Position numbers and translations under genes: made by a program. From Lichina pygmaea (Eukaryota > Ascomycota > Lichinomycetes > Lichinales > Lichinaceae): a DNA stretch of 64,000 nucleotides. The notes beneath the pieces were generated by a model, which was not told where the DNA came from, ran no database searches, and worked only from the letters and a program-made list of their open reading frames with translations. Of the stretch, positions 36,501-47,854 are shown in pieces (position 1 is the first letter of the stretch; each line of letters opens with the position of its first letter). The stretch spans positions 620,001 to 684,000 of the forward strand of contig OY730174.1 in NCBI GenBank assembly GCA_963422465.1, in the 5' to 3' direction.

Positions 36501-38346
36501 TGAGAACTTCAAGTTCTTCTCTGCTCATGCTGTACAGAGGTCCAGAGGGTGCCTGGGTTCCTGGTTCCATCTTGATCTCATGGTCAACTCCTGGGCGTAG
36601 AGGAGGAAGCTTGTCAGTGACATCCTTGCTGAAGATGTCCAGGAACTTGTGGTACTGAGCAGGGAGAAGTGTGGCAGGGTCCACACACTTCTTTGGCTTC
36701 AACGCCTGCTCAATGTCTCTCAGAGAAACACTGAACACCTGGTGATTTGGCTTGGCAGTAAGGAGAGAAAATGCGGCAGCATTGATGGGGATTGGCGTGG
36801 CAGAAAGAGGCTTGGGATCCTGAGGCTTTCCAGCAGACATCTTGGCTTCAAGATCCAAAGAGATTGGATAGCCATTGTTTGACTTGAGGCATGCGGATTG
36901 GCAGTGATCTGACTTGAACATGATTGAGGTGTTTGCCCAATCAATGTGTGGCCTGTGCTTCTGGAGCCATGGCATCCCCAGAATCACATCATAGTGAAGA
37001 CCAGGAGACACAAAGAGAGAGACTTCTTCCTGGTGCACACCATGTGCTGTGGTCATGATTGTCTTAGCGAGATGTGTGGTTTGTGACATCTTGCCATCGA
37101 ACAATCACAATGTGCGTGGGTAGGGGAGAGGTTCTTGGTGAAGAGATTGCGCAAAGGAAGCACCAATGCAGCCAAATGCTGAACAGCCAGAGTCAATAAG
37201 AGCATTGCACTTGAATTTCCCATCTAGAATACAAGGAAGAAACAAGCACTTGCTGTCTAATTGCTGGTCTGGAGACAGATAGCCAACATGGAGATCCTTT
37301 TCATGTCCTTGGGTGTGACGATGACCAAGGACTACTTGTTTTCCGACTCTGGAGTAGTCTCAACAGTGGCAGACTTGGTGGTGGTTGTGGTGGTGGCAAC
37401 AACAGGCATGCTTTTCACTGGACAGAAGGTTGAGACGTGACCTTGGTTCCCACAGTAGAAGCAGAGGCCTTTGCTTCAGCGATGTTCTTGCTCTTCTGGT
37501 GTCAGCTTAGAGTGGCTGAGATCCATAGTAGGACTTGGTGGCTGTGGTGTGAAGACTGGCTTGATGAACCCTGGACGCAGAACTGAAGCTCCTGACTGTG
37601 GAACTGAGGCTTGGGTGGGAGGTGCTTGACGTGGATGGTGAGAGTTGGCAGAAGTGGCACGCAACTGGTTGTCCTGCAGCTGGCATTCCTCAACAAGCTT
37701 CTGATAGCTGATGTCCTTGAGGTTGATGCTGACAAGCTGCTTGGCAAGCTCTTCAGAGACAGCACATCAAAGATGGCACTTCAAGGCCTTGTTGTTGAAG
37801 CCTGTGTGTGGAGTATACTGATTGAACTCTGTGAAGAACTCGGCAAAGGAACAGTTGGCCTGACGTAAGGTGATGAGCTTCCTCTGAGCTAGGAACTCTG
37901 GGTCTGGGTCAGAGAAGGTGTTCCGGAGATCTTGGACAATGTTGTGCCAGTCAATGTACTGGCCAGCCGTGATCTTAGCTGAGATGTAGGACTGTGCAGT
38001 GCCAGTCGTGCGTGAAAAGACGTACGCAATCCACGATGTTTCCGTGGGGTACCAGTCAGTGTTGAGTGTCATCTTGAGTGACAGTGACGTGATGAAGCTC
38101 TCAAGCTTCTCATACGTGATTTCTGTGTTTCCACCATCACCACTGAAGATCTCTGGGTCAGCAGTGTGTTTGGACTTGGACTTGGGAGTAGTGTTAGTAG
38201 CTTGAATTCACATGAACTCTGCAAACATGTTGTGAAGGAACTTGTTATTTCCAGCAACTGGCATGGCTTGGTATAGTTGTTGAGACATGACAAGGACGTG
38301 AACATGGCTTGGTGAAGTGTGTTATGGTTGGGTAGGTCTTTCGTAG

Positions 38347-38617
38347 TGTGACAAGGCAATAGCAGAGCAGAACTCAAGCCTAACTGATTTGGTAACCTTG
38401 ACCTGACTTGGCTTGAGACTTGAGACTTGGATTGATGTACAAGACGAAAGACGAGGAAGGAAAAGAGAAAAGAAGAGAAGAAGCTGGGGGAGCAGGAGAA
38501 GTTCTTATAGGCAGAGGATCAGGCAACAGCGGAGCAAACAGGCAAACAGTGCAGATGGGACTTCCCGGCAAGGTGCGTGGCTTGTGCCAGATATGCAACT
38601 GGGCCAGAACCGTGACA
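38347..38617 (-). repeat. 5' LTR of D2 (271 bases)
   Basis: TGTGACAAGG to ACCGTGACA; partner of 33301-33571. Confidence 0.94.
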
Positions 38618-40890
38618 CAAGACTTCTGATCTTCCTCTGGTTCCTGACCTGGAAACACAAGAAGGAATAGCCAAAACCTTTGAGGAAAAGACTAAAGCCT
38701 TCTCACAGCAGTTCTTTCCAAAAGCTCTAGTTCCAGAACCAGGCTCAGAAAGCTCCCAGACTATCTCTGAGATACAGCTCTCCCAGGAGGTAACATGGGA
38801 AGAAGTGGAGCAAATTCTGGCCAAGAAGAAACCTTTCACAGCAGGAGGGAGAGATAAGCTGCCAAATGGATTTCTGAGAGCTCTGGGGCCTAGGTTCTGC
38901 CAAGCTCTAGCTATTCTGACTTCAATATGCTGGAAACTAGAGTACTTCCCTGAAAGATTTAAGAGTGCAAAAACAGTCTGCTTGAGGAAACCTGGCAAGG
39001 GAACCTACAATCAAGCTAAAGCCTGGCGCCCTATAGCTCTGCTAAACACAACAGGCAAGCTGATGGAAGCTATTGCTGCAGCCAGACTAAGCAAGATAGC
39101 AGAAGAAGCTGGACTATTGCCAGATATCCAGATGGGCTTTAGGAAAAGAAGATCTACAGAAGCAGCACTTTTCCTTCTAACCTCCCAAGTGGAAAAAGTC
39201 TGGAAGGAAGGCATGGTTGCATCCCTACTCTCACTGGATATCTCAGGAGCCTATGACAGAGTTCTCCCCAAGATACTACAGCAAATTCTGAAAAGAAAAA
39301 GAATACCTGCCTGGCTAGCTTCCTGGATCTACTCCTTCTGTGATAAGCGTTCTACCACTCTTGTCTTTGATGATTCTGAGTCTTGTTCAATTCCTATTCA
39401 TTGTGGAGTTTCTCAAGGTTCTCCATTATCCCCTATTCTTTTTCTATTCTACATTTCTGAATTGCATGAGACTGTGCATACTCCCTCTTCTGGTGTATCT
39501 GCTCTGGGGTTTGCAGATGATACAAATCTGCTTGCTTTTAGTCACTCCTTGAAAAGTAACCTTCTGAAGTTAAAGAACACACACCACAAATGTCTATCAT
39601 GGGCTGCAAGACATGGAATAGTCTTCTCTCCTGAGAAATATGAAATACTTCATTCTTCCAGAAGAAGATCAGACAATCTTCAGCTCAAGCTCAGACTGGG
39701 GAATGTGATTCTCAAACCAAAAGAAGAAGTGCGAGTACTTGGAGTGTACCTAGATGCAAAGCTCCACTGGCACAAACACCAGAGGATTATTCTTCAAAAA
39801 GTACAGAAAGCACTCTCTTCTCTTTCTAGAACTTCCTATTCTACTTGGGGCTTTCCAGTTCACACATCACGTCTGGTGTACACTGCTATAGTGAGATCTC
39901 TACTGAGCTATGCAGTGGGGATCTGGTTTAACCCTCTAAGAAAATCCTCCAATATCTCTTCTCTTGTTTCATTTCAAAACAGATGCCTAAGACTTATTGG
40001 GGGTGCCTTCAAAGCCACTCCTTCTTTTCTATTAGAGAGTGAGCTTTTTCTTCTACCTCTAGACCTATACTTTAAATTTCACACTGCCTGTTTTCTTTCT
40101 TCTATTCAAAACTCCCCTCTCAAATACTTTCTTGACAGTATCTTTTCCACTATTTCCAGCTATACCTCTCTCTTGAAGAAACCTTTAAAGGAATCCTCAA
40201 ATATCTCTCCTAAGTGGAAATTCACTTGGTTAAGTCAAATAACTACTAACCAGGCTAGTTCAAAGAAAGAACTACAAAAGCTCTTTACTAAAGAGTGGGA
40301 AGACCAATGGGAAGAGAAGAAAAGAAGAAGCTATCCAGGCTGGCAGACTTTCTGTCAAAAGCCACACAAAAACAATCTGAAGCTCTACAAAAAGTTACAG
40401 AAAGCTGAGGCAAGTCTGCTACTGCAAATCAGGACTGGAAGAATTGGTCTGGCAAGTTTTCTTTTCAGAGCTGGAGTTCCTGACTTCCCTACCCCACTAT
40501 GTGTGTGTGGCCAAGCAGAAGAAACTGCAAAACATATCACCTCTTCATGCTCTTTTTATTCAAGACAAAGACAACAAGTCTCTTTTAATCCCCAAGACTT
40601 CACTATTATTTCAAACCCAGAGCTACTACAGAAGTTCTTGTACTGGTTTATGTCTTTGAAAAGACTAAACCAGTTTAATCTAGCTTTCAAACTCCACTAT
40701 TCCCAATCTAATACCTAGATTCTCTTCTCTTACCAGAAACTTCAAGATTTCTTTTGTTACATTCCCTAGTCACACCCTGCCTTCAGTTTTTATCCCTTCA
40801 AAGGTTTTCTGAAGGAGTTCACTATTAGCTAGAAGATCTGCATGGCTGTAAAGCTACTACCAATGTAAGAATCAAATAAAATAAAATAAA
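38618..40890 (+). mobile_element. LINE L4, 3' part
   Basis: Resumes ORF2 after D2 and runs through the 3' UTR (40719-40866) to an A/T-rich tail ending about 40890. What follows is diverged LINE Lb, not family C. The 3' flank therefore belongs to a different insertion from the 5' flank at 30272. Confidence 0.92.
38805..40718 (+). CDS. LINE L4 ORF2, reverse transcriptase to C-terminus
   Basis: 637 codons open. Reverse transcriptase motifs in order: FTAGGRDKLPNGF, RPIALLNTTGKL, MGFRKRRSTEAAL, SLDISGAYDRV, IHCGVSQGSPLSP, LGFADDTNLLAF. The C-terminal zinc motif CVCGQAEETAKHITSSC begins 71 residues before the end. The stop at 40716-40718 matches L7. I see no RNase H signature. Confidence 0.9.
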   Translation: MEQILAKKKPFTAGGRDKLPNGFLRALGPRFCQALAILTSICWKLEYFPERFKSAKTVCLRKPGKGTYNQAKAWRPIALLNTTGKLMEAIAAARLSKIAEEAGLLPDIQMGFRKRRSTEAALFLLTSQVEKVWKEGMVASLLSLDISGAYDRVLPKILQQILKRKRIPAWLASWIYSFCDKRSTTLVFDDSESCSIPIHCGVSQGSPLSPILFLFYISELHETVHTPSSGVSALGFADDTNLLAFSHSLKSNLLKLKNTHHKCLSWAARHGIVFSPEKYEILHSSRRRSDNLQLKLRLGNVILKPKEEVRVLGVYLDAKLHWHKHQRIILQKVQKALSSLSRTSYSTWGFPVHTSRLVYTAIVRSLLSYAVGIWFNPLRKSSNISSLVSFQNRCLRLIGGAFKATPSFLLESELFLLPLDLYFKFHTACFLSSIQNSPLKYFLDSIFSTISSYTSLLKKPLKESSNISPKWKFTWLSQITTNQASSKKELQKLFTKEWEDQWEEKKRRSYPGWQTFCQKPHKNNLKLYKKLQKAEASLLLQIRTGRIGLASFLFRAGVPDFPTPLCVCGQAEETAKHITSSCSFYSRQRQQVSFNPQDFTIISNPELLQKFLYWFMSLKRLNQFNLAFKLHYSQSNT

Positions 40891-41067
40891 ATATTTTATT
40901 CTCTACTTTCCAAAATAAATGTTTAAGAACTATAGGAAGTGTCTTTAAAGCCACTCCTATTTTCCTACTTGAATCAGAACTATTTCTACCCCCTCTAGAC
41001 TTATACTTCAAGCTGAGAACAGTATGTTTTCTTTTATCTTTCTATTCAAACACACTACCCAACTCTC
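40891..41067 (+). mobile_element. Diverged LINE Lb, right part
   Basis: Continues Lb from 19754-20016 after the X1/LINE insertion. Cut at 41068 by the C3 LTR. Confidence 0.75.
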
Positions 41068-41482
41068 TGTTAAAGACCAGGCCGGGTTCACACAGAAGCC
41101 GGTACAGTCTGTTGCTTCGCAGGGCAGATTCTAGACAGGGACTTGATAGATGAATAGACAGGTGGGGTAACTCTCCTGTACTATTGTTCTCATACAATGT
41201 GTGTTCAGCCTGGAGAGCTAATCCCTCTGGGCTCTTGGGGAGTCTTTATGCAGATACCCAAGGGGGAGGGTCTCCTCCAAGGGGTATCGTCCTTTTGCCT
41301 GGACAAGCTCCTCGCTTAGCTTCTGCTTGTCCACCAGACAAGCTCCTCGCTTAGCTCCTGCTTGTCCACTGGACAAGCTCCTCACTTAGCTCCTGCTCAT
41401 CCACCAGACTGGTCAGATGTTATTCTGTATGACTAACACTCCTCCCTCACTTATCTAGGCTGTTCCAGCCTAGACCTTAACA
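41068..41482 (-). repeat. 3' LTR of C3 (415 bases)
   Basis: TGTTAAAGACC to ACCTTAACA in window orientation. It holds a 35-base dyad array; a TATA-like box (ATAAAG read on the minus strand) lies near 41255. Confidence 0.85.
41301..41405. repeat. U3 tandem dyad array of family C (35-base unit)
   Basis: Three units starting about 41301, 41336 and 41371. Each is flanked by GGACAAGC and inverted GCTTGTCC around a 16-base centre. It lies upstream of the TATA-like box, as in families A and B, but with a different core. Confidence 0.82.
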
Positions 41483-41753
41483 CTATCCCCTCCCTCCAAG
41501 AGTTCTGTCCCCAGATCCTTTTTCTTCCTGCTCCTCTTTTGTCATGAACCAGGATCAGACAACTTGAACTTGTCATCACAGTTCTCTTTCTTGTCACATT
41601 GGTAAAATAGGCAAGGAATTGAAAATCACATACAGTGCTTGTCATCATGACCACACTAAGTGTGTCGTGAGTTCTGTATTGTCTTTTTGTTGTCAGTGTG
41701 TCAAGAAGGGTTGTCACTGCAACCTTCATCTCTTGGAATCAGAATAGAAGAAG

Positions 41754-42116
41754 ATGGAACTTGAGTGCAAGCAGCTCAAGGCTCAGCTGCAAGAGACTGA
41801 CAACCAATTGTCAAAATTGCTTCCCCGGCAGATCTGCCTCTGCTGGCAGCTGGGTTGTCTCTTACAGAAGAAGGCTGATGCCATCTGTTGTGAGCTGTCA
41901 GCTATCAAGGATCAAAAGTCCCTTGATGCTCAGGAACAAGAGACCCTCTGTGTTATCTGCAAACAGAAGGCCAGTCAGGCTGCCACTCCACTGTCCTTTG
42001 AGGATGTCTTCTCTTCAGAGACTTTGGCTTCTCTCAAGCTGTTATCCCTGTCAGACCTGGTCACTGTAGGTTTGCTTGGTGGTAATCCACCAGCTTCTGG
42101 TTCATCGCAGGGCTGA
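41754..42116 (+). pseudogene. Antisense coiled-coil frame of C3 with Zn2Cys6-like pattern upstream
   Basis: 120 open codons opposite to pol, between its end and the 3' LTR, rich in Gln, Leu, Lys and Cys. In the same frame just upstream (41644-41730) the cysteine pattern of the A and B proteins is recognisable, including CCQCVKKGCHC (C-X2-C-X6-C) followed by a Leu-Glu-Ser stretch like SWES. Very diverged from A and B but in the same place, orientation and domain order. Fossil. Confidence 0.6.
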
Positions 42117-44729
42117 AGTTCTCGGTTGGTTCCCATAAATTCTCTTCTTTGTCAAACTCTAACCACTTCACCAGGTACTCAGTTTTCTGTCTGTTTCTTC
42201 GACTATCCAGGATTCTTTCAACATCATACTCTTCTTTGTCATCCTTGAAGTTCCATTCTGTCTTGATCTCTGCGTTGCTGGGTGCTGGTTCAAGCAGTGA
42301 GACATGGAATACTTGGTGTATCCTTGCTTTTTATGGTAGTCTCAGTTGATAGTTGACCTCCCTAGTGCACTTCTTGATTTTGAATAGTCTGATTTGTACG
42401 TGGTCCAGCTTTTTGCTCAGTCACTTCAAGTGCAGGTTTTTTGTTGATAGGTAGACCTTATCCCCCCTTTCCAGGGTTAGTCCCTTCAACTTTTTGTTGT
42501 GTAATCAGTGGGCGGTGGTGTTCTGGGTGTGGTTGATTGTTGTTTTCATCCTCTTGTGCATAGCAGCAAGTTTGTTAACATCAACAATATTGCCTCCTGC
42601 TGTTGCCTGCTATCAGAGGTTTCTTCTATAGTTCGCAAAGAACAGTGTCATCCCTGTCACACTGTGTTGCTGGTTGTTGTACACAAACTGGGCTATTGGT
42701 AGCAGTTCCACCCAGTTATCCTACTGGTGGTTGACGTAGTGTTGTAGATACTGCTCCATCGTCTGGTTTGTCTGCTCAGTTTGTCTGTCAGTTTGTGGAT
42801 GGTAGACTGTTGACATCCTTGTGTCAATGCCAAGTTGCCTTGTCTATGTGTTCCAGAATTTCAAGGTGAAGAGTTTGTCTTGATCTGAGATGATTGTTTT
42901 TGGTAGCTCTTAGTGGCTTACCAACTCTTTGAGTAGGACACTCGCAAGTTTGTTGGTGGTTCCTGATTCTTTCCACAGGACCAGGTGGGTGTATTTGGTG
43001 AGCTTGTCAACAACCACCAAAATGCTATTGTATACCACCTTTGTTGCTGGGTCTGTTGACTTTGGCAACTTGACCACAAAATCCATCATGATAGTTTCCC
43101 ATAGTGCCTCAGGTAGGTCTATTTGCTGTGCCTGCCTGTAGGGCTTATGTCTTGATGGTTTGTTCTTCACACACTGTTCGCAGTTGTGGATGAACTCTGT
43201 CACCTTACACTTCATTCTGTTGAAGTGGTAGTTTCTTTAGATTTTCTCCAAGGTTTTATCTTGTCTGGGGTGTCTGTGCAAAGACCTGTCATGGTGCCTC
43301 CAGATCACCTCCTCTTGTGCTCTTTCTGGCACAATTTCCTTTTTGTTTGCCACCTTGTGGCCAAGGGTAAGGAGTGGACTCTTTGTTTCAGTTGTTGCCA
43401 GTTGGGGTTGGGCATAGACCAGGGTTTGTCCTTTTGTCACTAGGATTAGGTGTTTCTCTGTTGTTTTCTTGTCCATCAGGTCTGGTCACCTGCTGAGTGT
43501 GTCTGCTCAAGCATTTTCAGTGCTCTTCCAGTAGAGGATTTGAAAGTTGTATGATGCCAACAACTCTGCCCATCAAACTTGTTGTCAGTTAAGCTTCTTT
43601 GTTGTTGTGAAGTAAGCTAAGTTCTTGTGGTCTGAGTACATGTCTATTGTGTATTCTGCCCCCTCCAAGTAAGGCCTCCATTCTTGGAATGTGTTGACAA
43701 TTGCTAACAGCTCTTTGTCGTGAACATCGTACCTCAGTTCTGGGCCAGAGAACTTTCTTGATCAGTACGCAACAGAGTGTAAGCAGTTGTCGGTGTCTGG
43801 TTGACACAAGCAGGATCCCAATGCTTGGTCTGAGGCATCAGTCTCCAAAATAATCCTCTTCTCAGAGTCAAATAATACCAAAATAGTTGCGGAGATGAAT
43901 TTGTTCTTCAACTCCTGGAAGACTGCTTGTTAGCTCTCCCCCCACCTGAAAGATTCACTCTTTCTGGTTAACTCTGTCAAGACTACTGCTGTTCTTGAGT
44001 AGTCCTTGATGAATTGTCAGTAGAAGTTTGCAAATCCTAGGAAGGATTGTACTTCTTTGAGGTTTTTAGGTGTTGGCCAGTCTTGTACTGCTGCTGTCTT
44101 TGTGTTGTCCATTCAGATTCCTTCTGTTGTTAGGATCAACCCTAAATATTCCACTTCTTTTGTGTGGAAAACACTCTTATCAAGGTGTAACCTCATGCCT
44201 GCTTGCTGGAGCACATGTAGGATCTTCTTGACATACTGTTTATGCTTCTCCAAGGTTCCATTGGTGTATACCAAGATGTTGTCAATGTAGGCAGTAACAA
44301 ATATGTCCAGGTATTGTCGGAGGACAGTGTTAATAAGTGATTGGAATGTTGCCAGTGCATTCGTAAGACTGAATAGCATCACAGTATACTTGTAATACCT
44401 GTACCTTGTACAAAAGACTGTCTTCCATTCTTCACCATCTTTCATCCTAACCAGGTTGAAAGCACCTCAAATATCAAACTTGGTAAACTATTTGGCTCCT
44501 TGGATCCAGTCTTGGATTTCTGATATCAATGGCAGCGGGTAGTAGTTTTTCACTGTGATTGTATTTAGCTGCTGATAATCAACACACAGTCAAAGTTTGC
44601 TGTCTTTCTTTGGCACAAACAATATTGGGTATCCAGCTGGTGATGTTGAAGATCTTATGAACTCTTTCACTAGGTTCTTGTCCAGGTAATCTCTCAGGGC
44701 CTCAAGCTCTTTTGCTGACAGAGTGTAGA

Positions 44730-46826
44730 TTTTTATTTTATTTGATTCTTACACTGGTAGTAGCTTTACAGCCATGCAGATCTTCTAGCTAATAGTGAAC
44801 TCCTTCAGAAAACCTTTGAAGGGATAAAAACTGAAGGCAGGGTGTGACTAGGGAATGTAACAAAAGAAATCTTGAAGTTTCTGGTAAGAGAAGAGAATCT
44901 AGGTATTGGATTGGGAATAGTGGAGTTTGAAAGCTAGATTAAACTGGTTTAGTCTTTTCAAAGACATAAACCAGTACAAGAACTTCTGTAGTAGCTCTGA
45001 GTTTGAAATAATAGTGGTGAAGTCTTGGGGATTAAAAGAGACTTGTTGTCTTTGTCTTGAATAAAGAGAGCATGAAGAGGTGATATGTTTTGCAGTTTCT
45101 TCTGCTTGGCCACACACACATAGTGGGGTAGGGAAGTCAGGAACTCCAGCTCTGAAAAGAAAACTTGCCAGACTAATTCTTCCAGTCCTGATTTGCAGTA
45201 GCAGACTTGCCTCAGCTTTCTGTAACTCTTTGTAGAGCTTCAGATTGTTTTTGTGTGGCTTTTGACAGAAAGTCTGCCAGCCTGGATAGCTTCTTCTTTT
45301 CTTCTCTTCCTATTGGTCTTCCCACTCTTTAGTAAAAAGCTTTTGTAGTTCTTTCTTTGAACTAGCCTGGTTAGTAGTTATTTGACTTAACCAAGTGAAT
45401 TTCCACTTAGGAGAGATAGTTGAGAATTCCTTTAAAGGTTTCTTCAAGAGAGAGGCATAGCTGGAAATAGTGGAAAAGATACTGTCAAGAAAGTATTTGA
45501 GAGGGGAGTTTTGAATAGAAGAAAGAAAACAGGCAGTGCGAAATTTAAAGTATAGGTCTAGAGGTAGAAGAAAAAGCTCACTCTCTAATAGAAAAGAAGG
45601 AGTGGCTTTGAAGGCACCCCCAATAAGTCTTAGGCATCTGTTTTGAAATGAAACAAGAGAAGAGATATTGGAGGATTTTCTTAGAGGGTTAAACCAGATC
45701 CCCACTGCATAGCTCAGTAGAGATCTCAGTATAGCAGTGTACACCAGATGTGATGTGTGAACTGGAAAGCCCCAAGTAGAATAGGAAGTTCTAGAAAGAG
45801 AAGAGAGTGCTTTCTGTGCTTTTTGAAGAATAATCCTCTGGTGTTTGTGCCAGTGGAGCTTTGCATCTAGGTACACTCCAAGTACTCGCACTTCTTCTTT
45901 TGGTTTGAGAATCACATTCCCCAGTCTGAGCTTGAGCTGAAGATTGTCTGATCTTCTTCTGGAAAAATGAAGTATTTCATATTTCTCAGGAGAGAAGACC
46001 ATTCCATGTCTTGCAGCCCATGATAGACATTTGAGGTGTGTGTTCTTTAACTTCAGAAGGTTACTTTTCAAGGAGTGACCAAAAGCAAGCAGATTTGTAT
46101 CATCTGCAAACCCCAGAGCAGATACACCAGAAGAGGGAGTATGCACAGTCTCATGCAATTCAGAAATATAGAATAGAAAAAGAATAGGGGATAATGGAGA
46201 ACCTTGAGGAACTCCACAATGAATAGGAATTGAACAAGACTCAGAATCATCAAAGACAAGAGTGGTAGAGCGCTTATCACAGAAGGAGTAGATCCAGGAA
46301 GCTAGCCAGGCAGGTATTCCTTTTCTTTTCAGAATTTGCTGTAGTATCTTGGGGAGAACTCTGTCATAGGCTCCTGAGATATCCAGTGAGAGTAGGGATG
46401 CAACCATACCTTCCTTCCAGACTTTTTCCACTTGGGAGGTTAGAAGGAAAAGTGCTGCTTCTGTGGATTTTCCTTTCCTAAAGCCCATCTGGATATCTGG
46501 CAATAGTCCAGCTTCTTCTGCTATCTTGCTTAGTCTGGCTGCAGCAATAGCTTCCATCAGCTTGCCTGTTGTGTTTAGCAGAGCTATAGGGCACCAGGCT
46601 TTAGCTTGATTGTAGGTTCTCTTGCCAGGTTTCCTCAAGCAGACTGTTTTTGCACTCTTAAATCTTTCAGGGAAGTACTCCAGTTTCCAGCATGTTGAAG
46701 TCAGAATAGCTAGAGCTTGGCAGAACCTAGGCCCCAGAGCTCTCAGAAATCCATTTGGCAGCTTATCTCTCCCTCCTGCTGTGAAAGGTTTCTTCTTGGC
46801 CAGAATTTGCTCCACTTCTTCACATG
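44730..46826 (-). mobile_element. LINE L5, 3' part
   Basis: Tail at 44730-44752, 3' UTR, then reverse transcriptase. A 501-codon frame at 45310-46815 starts MEQILAKKKPFTAGG and holds SLDISGAYDRV and LGFADDTNLLAF. It ends at a stop near 45310 where L4 and L7 read Trp, so the copy is dead. Interrupted by L6. Confidence 0.92.
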
Positions 46827-47112
46827 TTTTTTTATTTTTTTATTTTTATTTGATTCTTACACTGGTAGTAGCTTTACAGCCATGCAGATCTTCTAGCTAA
46901 TAGTGAACTCCTTCAGAAAACCTTTGAAGGGATAAAAACTGAAGGCAGGGTGTGACTAGGGAATGTAACAAAAGGAATCTTGAAGTTTCTGGTAAGAGAA
47001 GAGAATCTAGGTATTGGATTGGGAATAGTGGAGTTTGAAAGCTAGATTAAACTGGTTTAGTCTTTTCAAAGACATAAACCAGTACAAGAACTTCTGTAGT
47101 AGCTCTGGGTTC
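46827..47112 (-). mobile_element. LINE L6, severely 5'-truncated copy
   Basis: About 285 bases: the tail, the 3' UTR and the last ORF2 codons. Flanked by a 10-base target duplication TCTTCACATG (46817-46826 and 47113-47122), inserted in L5 in the same orientation. Confidence 0.92.
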
Positions 47113-47854
47113 TCTTCACATGTTACCTCCTGGGAGAGCTGTATCTCAGAGATAGTCTGGGAGCTTTCTGAGCCTGGTTCTGGAACTAGAGCTTTTGGAA
47201 AGAACTGCTGTGAGAAGGCTTTAGTCTTTTCCTCAAAAGTTTTGGCTATTCCTTCTTGTGTTTCCAGGTCAGGAACCAGAGGAAGATCAGGAGTCTTGTT
47301 GGCTTTGGACTTTCCCCACTTTGCAAGCTTCCAGAACTTTGAAGAGCTGGCCAGCTCATGGATTTGGTGTCTGAAAGTGTTCTGTTTTCCATCTCTGACT
47401 GCCTTTTTCTTGAGCTTAGTTGCTTGCTCAAGTTCCTCTTGACTTGCTTGCCTTTTTTGCACTTTTCTTCTTACTCTTCTTTCCTCTTTAACCTTGTTTT
47501 GGATCTCTTGATTCCACCAGGGAACTGAGTGGCCAGATTGCTTCTGGAGCTGTGTGGATTTGCTTGCTATTTCTTGGAGAAAGTTGTCAAGATACTCCAA
47601 GTACTCATCCACTTCATATTTGTCTTGGAAGTGGAAGGGCAGGTGTAGCTTCTCACACTCTACTCTTGCAAGGTTTGAGTCCAGTGTTCTCCAGTTTCTT
47701 TCTGGTTTCCAGATTTTCCTTGGAGGATCCAGGTCCAGGCAGGTTAGTACAGGTCTGTGGTCAGACCCATGAAAGAACTGAAGAGCCACTTTAGAGAAAA
47801 TCAGAGAGTTAGAAAGAGAAGAAGAAATAAAAGACAGATCAATAGCAGAACATA
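47113..47854 (-). mobile_element. LINE L5, 5' part, fused to X2
   Basis: Continues L5 upstream into the end of the endonuclease domain (motif AIDLSFISSSLSNSL). It stops at about 47853, where X2 begins. The missing 5' half of the LINE is replaced by X. Confidence 0.9.

Larger units (their letters stand above)
33301..38617 (-). mobile_element. Gypsy chromovirus fossil D2, both LTRs present
   Basis: 5317 bases inserted in LINE L4, 5-base target duplication CAAGA. Reading leftwards: 5' LTR 38347-38617, gag about 37480-38330, protease about 36900-37104 (DVILGMPWL), reverse transcriptase about 35914-36700 (YVDD box near 36090), RNase H about 35000-35750, integrase about 34000-34893, chromodomain-like end about 33700-33860, 3' LTR 33301-33571. 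Structurally whole and only moderately broken. The two LTRs differ at about five sites, all transitions, so it is younger than B2 and B3. There is no room for, and no trace of, an opposite-strand frame. Confidence 0.95.
41068..44729 (-). mobile_element. Gypsy chromovirus fossil C3, reverse-transcriptase-side half (family C)
   Basis: Reading leftwards from the LINE L5 tail: reverse transcriptase about 44000-44720, RNase H about 43500-43900, integrase about 42750-43215 (MMDFVVKLPKSTDP), chromodomain region about 42120-42350, opposite-strand frame 41600-42116, 3' LTR 41068-41482. Heavily broken. It begins exactly at the 13 bases that end C2, in the other orientation. Confidence 0.85.
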
